This document shows, piece after piece, positions 6,463 through 7,620 of a stretch of 7,620 bases of DNA. Source of the stretch: Pseudomonadota bacterium (GTDB lineage Bacteria; Pseudomonadota; Alphaproteobacteria; Elsterales; Elsteraceae); contig JACQAI010000604.1 of the NCBI GenBank assembly GCA_016195115.1, forward strand, positions 1 through 7,620. Direction: 5' to 3'. A program made the position numbers and the translations under genes. Numbering within the stretch: position 1 is the stretch's first letter; each line of letters opens with the position of its first letter. The notes under the pieces were generated by a model that was not told the origin of the DNA, made no database searches, and worked only from the letters and a program-made list of their open reading frames with translations.

Positions 6463-6496
6463 CGAAGCCGGCTCTTGTGGCCGGCTTCGTCGTTTT
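6463..6496 (+). terminator. intrinsic terminator after the PRC-barrel gene
   Basis: CGAAGCCGGC and GCCGGCTTCG form a perfect 10-bp stem with a 7-base loop (6463-6489), followed by TCG and TTTT at 6493-6496. It starts 21 bases after the stop codon. The tract of T is short, but the stem is strong and the position is right, and it separates the PRC-barrel gene from the dehydrogenase gene. Confidence 0.8.
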
Positions 6497-6559
6497 GGCG
6501 CCAACGGGGTTGCGCGCGCGGCGGCGCGATGCAGACTGGCCCGATGCGACGGCGGCAAC

Positions 6560-6565
6560 GGGAGG
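6560..6565 (+). promoter_or_regulatory. ribosome binding site deciding the SDR start
   Basis: GGGAGG, a strong Shine-Dalgarno match, directly abuts the ATG at 6566 (no usable spacing) but lies six bases before the ATG at 6572. Translation therefore almost certainly starts at 6572. Confidence 0.8.
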
Positions 6566-6571
6566 ATGCGC

Positions 6572-7327
6572 ATGACGAGCTTCGCCAGCTATCCGAGCTT
6601 GCGCGACCGCGCGGTGCTGGTCTCGGGCGGCGCCACCGGGATCGGCGCGGCGCTGGTCGAGCATTTCGTCGCCCAGGGCAGCAAGGTCGGGTTTCTCGAC
6701 ATCGACGAGCCGGCGGGGCGTGGCCTAGCCGCGCGCCTGGGTGACGCGGCGCTGTTCCTGCCCTGCGACCTGCGCGACACCCGTGCGCTGCACCAGGCCG
6801 CCGAGACGACGGCGGCCCGACTCGGGCCCGTCACCGTGCTGGTCAACAACGCGGCGCGCGACGACCGCCACGCCATCGCCGCGGTGACGCCGGAGTTCTG
6901 GGACGAGCGCATGGCGGTCAATCTGCGCCACCAGTTCTTCCTCGCCCAGGCGGTGGCGCCGGGCATGAAGGCGAGCGGCGGCGGCTCGATCATCAATTTC
7001 AGCTCGGTGAGCTGGATGCTCGCGATCCCCAACATGCCCGTCTACCTCACCGCGAAAGCGGCAGTCGTCGGGCTGACCCGCGCGCTGGCGCGCGATCTCG
7101 GGCCCGATCGCATCCGCGTCAACGCCGTGGTGCCCGGCTGGATCATGACCGAGCGCCAGGTCGAATTGTGGCTGACCCCGGACAGCGAGCGCGCGCTGTT
7201 CGAGGCGCAGTGCCTCAAGGAGAAGCTCTATCCGGCCGACGTCGCGCGGCTGGTCCTGTGGCTGGCCGCCGACGACAGCCGAATGGCGACCGCGCAGAAC
7301 TTCGTGATCGACGGCGGCTGGACCTAA
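6572..7327 (+). CDS. short-chain dehydrogenase, likely aldose (D-xylose-type) 1-dehydrogenase
   Basis: A 251-residue classical SDR. The nucleotide-binding motif is GGATGIG (19-25); D43 at the end of the second strand (FLDID) predicts NAD+ rather than NADP+. NNA follows at 92-94, and the catalytic set is S145, Y158 and K162 in YLTAK. Several segments, namely DDRH (97-100), FWDER (109-113), VNLRH (116-120), QAVAPGMK (126-133), INF.S.SW (141-148), QCLK (213-216) and a final DGGW, match by memory the Caulobacter XylB group, which oxidises D-xylose to xylonolactone; related enzymes act on L-arabinose, L-fucose or D-galactose. The substrate is therefore inferred. No lactonase, dehydratase or sugar transporter is nearby, so context does not help. 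The start at 6572 is set by the ribosome binding site. No clear promoter is seen in the gap after the terminator. Its stop codon interleaves with that of the convergent acetyltransferase gene. Confidence 0.9.
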   Translation: MTSFASYPSLRDRAVLVSGGATGIGAALVEHFVAQGSKVGFLDIDEPAGRGLAARLGDAALFLPCDLRDTRALHQAAETTAARLGPVTVLVNNAARDDRHAIAAVTPEFWDERMAVNLRHQFFLAQAVAPGMKASGGGSIINFSSVSWMLAIPNMPVYLTAKAAVVGLTRALARDLGPDRIRVNAVVPGWIMTERQVELWLTPDSERALFEAQCLKEKLYPADVARLVLWLAADDSRMATAQNFVIDGGWT

Positions 7328-7620
7328 GCGCCGATGGTCTTGCGAAACACGTGGCTGGTCGCCGCGATCGCATAGCCGCGTCCCTGGTAGAAAGCGTGCG
7401 CCTCGGTGCGCACGACGTTGGAGCTCAGCGCCACCGTGGTGAGGCCGCGCGCGGCGGCCCAGCGCTCGGCGGTGTCCATCAGGATGCTGCCGATGCCGCT
7501 CTTGCGCCGCGTTGCGTCGACCACCAGCGACTGGACGACGGCCTCGGTCGGCCGCTCGATCGCCGGCCGGGCATAGACGTGCAGCAGGCCGATTATCTGG
7601 TTGCCGGACTGCGCGACGAA
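7324..7620 (-). CDS. GNAT-family N-acetyltransferase, C-terminal part (partial)
   Basis: The reading frame is open from the window edge to a TAG at 7326-7324, giving the last 98 residues; the N-terminus lies beyond the window. A beta strand with IIGLLHVYARP leads into VVQSLVVDATRRKSGIGSIL, which is GNAT motif A: the acetyl-CoA pyrophosphate loop R-R-K-S-G-I-G after strand four, followed by the helix MDTAERWAAARG. The closing segment, LSSNVVRTEAHAFYQGRGYA, is the usual motif B with the conserved tyrosine and GY turn. The enzyme transfers acetyl from acetyl-CoA to an amine; the substrate cannot be predicted. A GTG at 7524 is an internal codon, not the start, because the GNAT fold clearly continues upstream. 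The gene converges on the SDR gene with a 4-bp overlap. Confidence 0.88.
   Translation of the reverse strand, partial: FVAQSGNQIIGLLHVYARPAIERPTEAVVQSLVVDATRRKSGIGSILMDTAERWAAARGLTTVALSSNVVRTEAHAFYQGRGYAIAATSHVFRKTIGA

Noticed and set aside
5885..6664. A 259-residue minus-strand open frame opposite the PRC-barrel gene
   Set aside because: Arg/Ala-rich with no domain, and it runs through the terminator hairpin and the SDR ribosome binding site.
1..7620. CRISPR array, insertion sequence, tRNA/rRNA, prophage or toxin-antitoxin genes
   Set aside because: No spaced direct repeats, transposase or integrase motifs, tRNA-like cloverleaf or toxin-antitoxin pair could be seen; base composition is uniform throughout.

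Overview
The window is GC-rich, densely coding bacterial chromosome. It reads as an alphaproteobacterium, probably a soil or rhizosphere-type Rhodospirillales or Hyphomicrobiales relative. This rests on the high GC at third codon positions, the succinylase lysine genes dapD-dapE lying tail-to-tail with a def-fmt-truA block, and a site resembling an alphaproteobacterial general-stress (EcfG/RpoE2) promoter. The genus cannot be fixed from the sequence alone.

Left third (1-1910, plus strand): the 3' end of dapD, then dapE, then an unrecognised five-helix membrane protein. Start and stop codons overlap at both junctions (4 bp and 1 bp), so the three are probably one translationally coupled operon. 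DapD and DapE catalyse two steps of the succinylase route to meso-diaminopimelate and lysine. The membrane protein has no assignable function.

Middle (1885-4190, minus strand): def, fmt and truA form a tight operon with 7-nt gaps. Fmt formylates initiator Met-tRNA, Def removes the formyl group from new proteins, and TruA makes pseudouridine in the tRNA anticodon arm, so the operon serves translation. A TTGACG-type promoter candidate precedes def. The 3' end of truA overlaps the 3' end of the membrane-protein gene by 26 bp on opposite strands.

Right half (4211-7620): a divergent gene for a polytopic GT-C-type glycosyltransferase, whose coding sequence contains a T7 run; a short intergenic region with a small palindrome and the EcfG-like promoter candidate; a secreted PRC-barrel protein gene followed by a clear intrinsic terminator; an SDR sugar dehydrogenase resembling Caulobacter-type D-xylose 1-dehydrogenase; and, on the minus strand, the C-terminal part of a GNAT acetyltransferase whose stop codon interleaves with that of the SDR gene.

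The window is mostly core housekeeping plus ordinary accessory genes. I found no mobile element, CRISPR array, RNA gene or clearly new multi-gene system. The points most worth a second look are the stress-type promoter of the PRC-barrel gene, the uncharacterised membrane protein coupled to dapE, and the homopolymer in the glycosyltransferase gene.
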